Source of the DNA: Bacteroidales bacterium
GTDB lineage: Bacteria > Bacteroidota > Bacteroidia > Bacteroidales > P3
NCBI GenBank assembly: GCA_024400665.1
Contig: JAKSML010000015.1
Coordinates: 1-37,902, forward strand
Reading direction: 5' to 3'
DNA length: 37,902 nucleotides
Below are positions 37,041-37,902 of the stretch, piece after piece (within the stretch, counting starts at the first letter, position 1; each line of letters starts with the position of its first letter). The translations under genes were made by a program, and so were the position numbers. The notes below the pieces were generated by a model. It had not been told where the DNA came from. It saw only the letters and a program-made list of their open reading frames with translations, and made no database searches.

Positions 37041-37283
37041 CCACTGTCATCATTCTCTATAACCACCCGATAGCGAGGATATGTCGTACAAGCATAACTA
37101 ACAGATGTGTAAAGTAATGTTGTGCGGCAGCCTCCCCTTCTATATAACCACGTGTTGAAAAAAAACTTGCTATTGGATAGCTATATAAAAGATGGCTGGA
37201 AGCCATAACTTATAGTAACCATGGGCAAAAGCCGAAAGGATTTCGCCCACGGCGGCAGAGGCACGCGACATTCTGGCTTCCAT

Positions 37284-37318
37284 CCAGAGACGGAGTCTGA
37301 GAGGAGGCTTGCGGACAA
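37284..37318 (+). repeat. 35-bp direct repeat, copy 2
   Basis: Matches copy 1 at 36894-36928 with three substitutions. It begins two bases after the end of the TGGCTTCCA arm of a local inverted repeat. Confidence 0.85.
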
Positions 37319-37409
37319 AAATCCTTATAGCAAATAGCGGAGTGCAAGGGTTATTATCGTTCCCAGGCCGGCCTCCTGCTGATGACTTTCGGAAATTGAC
37401 ACAAATGAG

Positions 37410-37527
37410 ATTTATTTAACGTGAATTACCGTGAATTGCACGTAAATTATCGTGAATTAATTCGTTGTTTAATAATAATTTACGAAAATTCGCGTTTAAT
37501 TCACGGCAATTTTCGTTTCAAATAAAT
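37410..37527. repeat. AT-rich imperfect palindrome with phased CGTGAATTA copies
   Basis: The left arm 37410-37452 and right arm 37483-37527 are imperfect reverse complements, both carrying ATTTATTT at the outer end and CCGTGAATT in the middle. Four CGTGAATTA-like units lie at roughly 10-bp spacing from 37420 (CGTGAATTA, CGTGAATTG, CGTAAATTA, CGTGAATTA). It could extrude as a cruciform or be bound by a protein on one DNA face. Confidence 0.75.
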
Positions 37528-37685
37528 GAATTATTAGAGGCTGCCGTAAAGATTTTGTCGCTTACGTCGCCTACGCGTTTTGGAGGGTGAAAGGGTGCCA
37601 TGGTCACGGCACAAGGCCGCTAAGGGGAGGCGGGAGCCGCCAAGTTGAGCCTATTAATTCAATTGAGGCAACCTCTAAAAATTCA
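37527..37685. repeat. 159-bp element bounded by 19-bp terminal inverted repeats
   Basis: The left end TGAATTATTAGAGGCTGCC and right end GGCAACCTCTAAAAATTCA are inverted repeats matching at 17 of 19 positions. The GC-rich interior has nested hairpins (GTGCC/GGCAC and GGCGG-gag-CCGCC). No target-site duplication was seen and there is no coding capacity. It could be a MITE-like element or a structured RNA. Confidence 0.65.
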
Positions 37686-37720
37686 ATGCGAAGAATGCCA
37701 GTGGCATCCTGAGTAAGTCC

Positions 37721-37793
37721 GAGAATAATTCATGATTAAATTCATGGACAATTTACGATGATTTATGTTTTAATCAAGCACGAATAATTAGAG
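37721..37793. repeat. Second AT-rich palindromic element
   Basis: It contains AATTCATGATTAAATTCATGG on the left (shown split: AATTCATGAT then TAAATTCATGG) and TTTTAATCAAGCACGAATAA on the right, imperfectly complementary. It resembles the right half of the 37410-37527 element (shared AATTTACGA, GTTTAAT and a GAAT-ATTAGAG ending), so it looks like a diverged relative. Confidence 0.5.
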
Positions 37794-37810
37794 CTTTCCT
37801 CAACACAAGA

Positions 37811-37842
37811 AAGGGGCGTCCCGTGGGATGGGGACGCCCCTT
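37811..37842 (-). terminator. Strong hairpin terminator for the gene at the right edge
   Basis: A perfect 12-bp stem, AAGGGGCGTCCC with GGGACGCCCCTT, and an 8-nt loop. On the minus strand it is followed by TCTTGTGTT, moderately T-rich. It lies 36 bp after the stop codon at 37879-37881. Confidence 0.7.
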
Positions 37843-37878
37843 GGGGTATAGGGCTATTCATCAAAGGCGGGTGCGGGG

Positions 37879-37902
37879 CTACTCGATGACGAGCTTCTGT
37901 GT
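37879..37902 (-). CDS. 3' end of a probable T9SS cargo gene (partial)
   Basis: Only the last seven codons are inside the window; on the minus strand they read T-Q-K-L-V-I-E followed by TAG. A terminal KLVIE-type beta strand is characteristic of T9SS type A sorting domains, and a strong hairpin follows at the right distance for a gene end. The evidence is short, so the product class is a suggestion only. The gene continues past the right edge. Confidence 0.45.
   Translation of the reverse strand, partial: TQKLVIE

Larger units (their letters stand above)
36861..37810. other. Structured non-coding region after tRNA-Gln
   Basis: About 950 bp with no credible gene; frames are short and without motifs. 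It holds two 35-bp direct repeats, a 9-bp satellite, an inverted repeat TGGAAGCCA/TGGCTTCCA (37197-37205 and 37274-37282), a large AT-rich palindrome with phased CGTGAATTA copies, a TIR-bounded GC-rich element and a second AT-rich palindrome. Each is listed separately. No copy of the tRNA 3' end was found, so an integrative element using this tRNA is not supported. Confidence 0.6.

Noticed and set aside
36745-37902. Integrative element inserted at tRNA-Gln
   Set aside because: No duplicate of the tRNA 3' end and no integrase or mobility gene was found downstream in the window.

Overview
The window looks like chromosomal DNA of a GC-rich member of the Bacteroidales (Bacteroidota). Three signs support this. 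First, several promoters match the Bacteroidota sigma consensus (TTTG, about 19 bp, TAnnTTTG). Second, a 4004-residue secreted protein ends in a type IX secretion (T9SS) type A sorting domain. Third, the gene content is typical of the order: methylmalonyl-CoA mutase small subunit, a RecB-like helicase-nuclease, TonB and an LptF/G permease. The family cannot be fixed from the sequence alone. No phage, insertion sequence or CRISPR array was seen.

Layout. Bases 1-710 are non-coding and carry two kinds of short tandem repeat. Bases 711-5665 (minus strand) form a compact run transcribed from a clear promoter at 5702-5732: mutA, an LptF/LptG permease (GTG start), sufE, a DUF59/SufT-like gene and an OppC/DppC-like permease. 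Bases 5787-8945 (minus) hold a UvrD/RecB-type helicase-nuclease whose promoter spacer contains a perfect palindrome. A divergent gap leads to tonB (plus) and an ABC-F ATPase. The next minus-strand run, read from 15704 down to 12340, is a universal stress protein, an HI0933/YhiN-type flavoprotein, a GNAT acetyltransferase and a secreted protein of unknown function. A plus-strand set, ruvB-hutI-lolD-rlmB (16172-19978), ends at a good terminator. A flotillin/SPFH gene (minus) follows. The divergent giant T9SS surface protein (22652-34666) comes next, with tilS overlapping its stop codon by 1 nt and a YdeI-family gene overlapping tilS by 4 nt. A tRNA-Gln with its own consensus promoter and a hairpin follows. 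The last kilobase is non-coding and unusually structured, and the 3' end of another probable T9SS cargo gene enters from the right edge on the minus strand.

How it fits together. Most genes are housekeeping: Fe-S assembly (SufE, DUF59), envelope biogenesis (LptF/G, LolD, TonB), recombination (RuvB, helicase-nuclease), translation and RNA modification (RlmB, TilS, ABC-F, tRNA-Gln), propionate metabolism (MutA) and histidine catabolism (HutI). The distinctive material is elsewhere. It comprises the giant modular surface protein with two large beta-helix modules, and two families of intergenic satellites (an 11-bp unit at four loci, three of them in divergent promoter regions, and a 9-bp unit at three loci, one of which has two facing arms). 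It also includes twin 13-bp palindromes in the usp/ruvB gap, two cysteine clusters in MutA, and a cluster of palindromic and TIR-bounded elements after the tRNA.

Functions are inferred from motifs read by eye. No database search or folding program was run, and residue positions are approximate unless a codon was counted.
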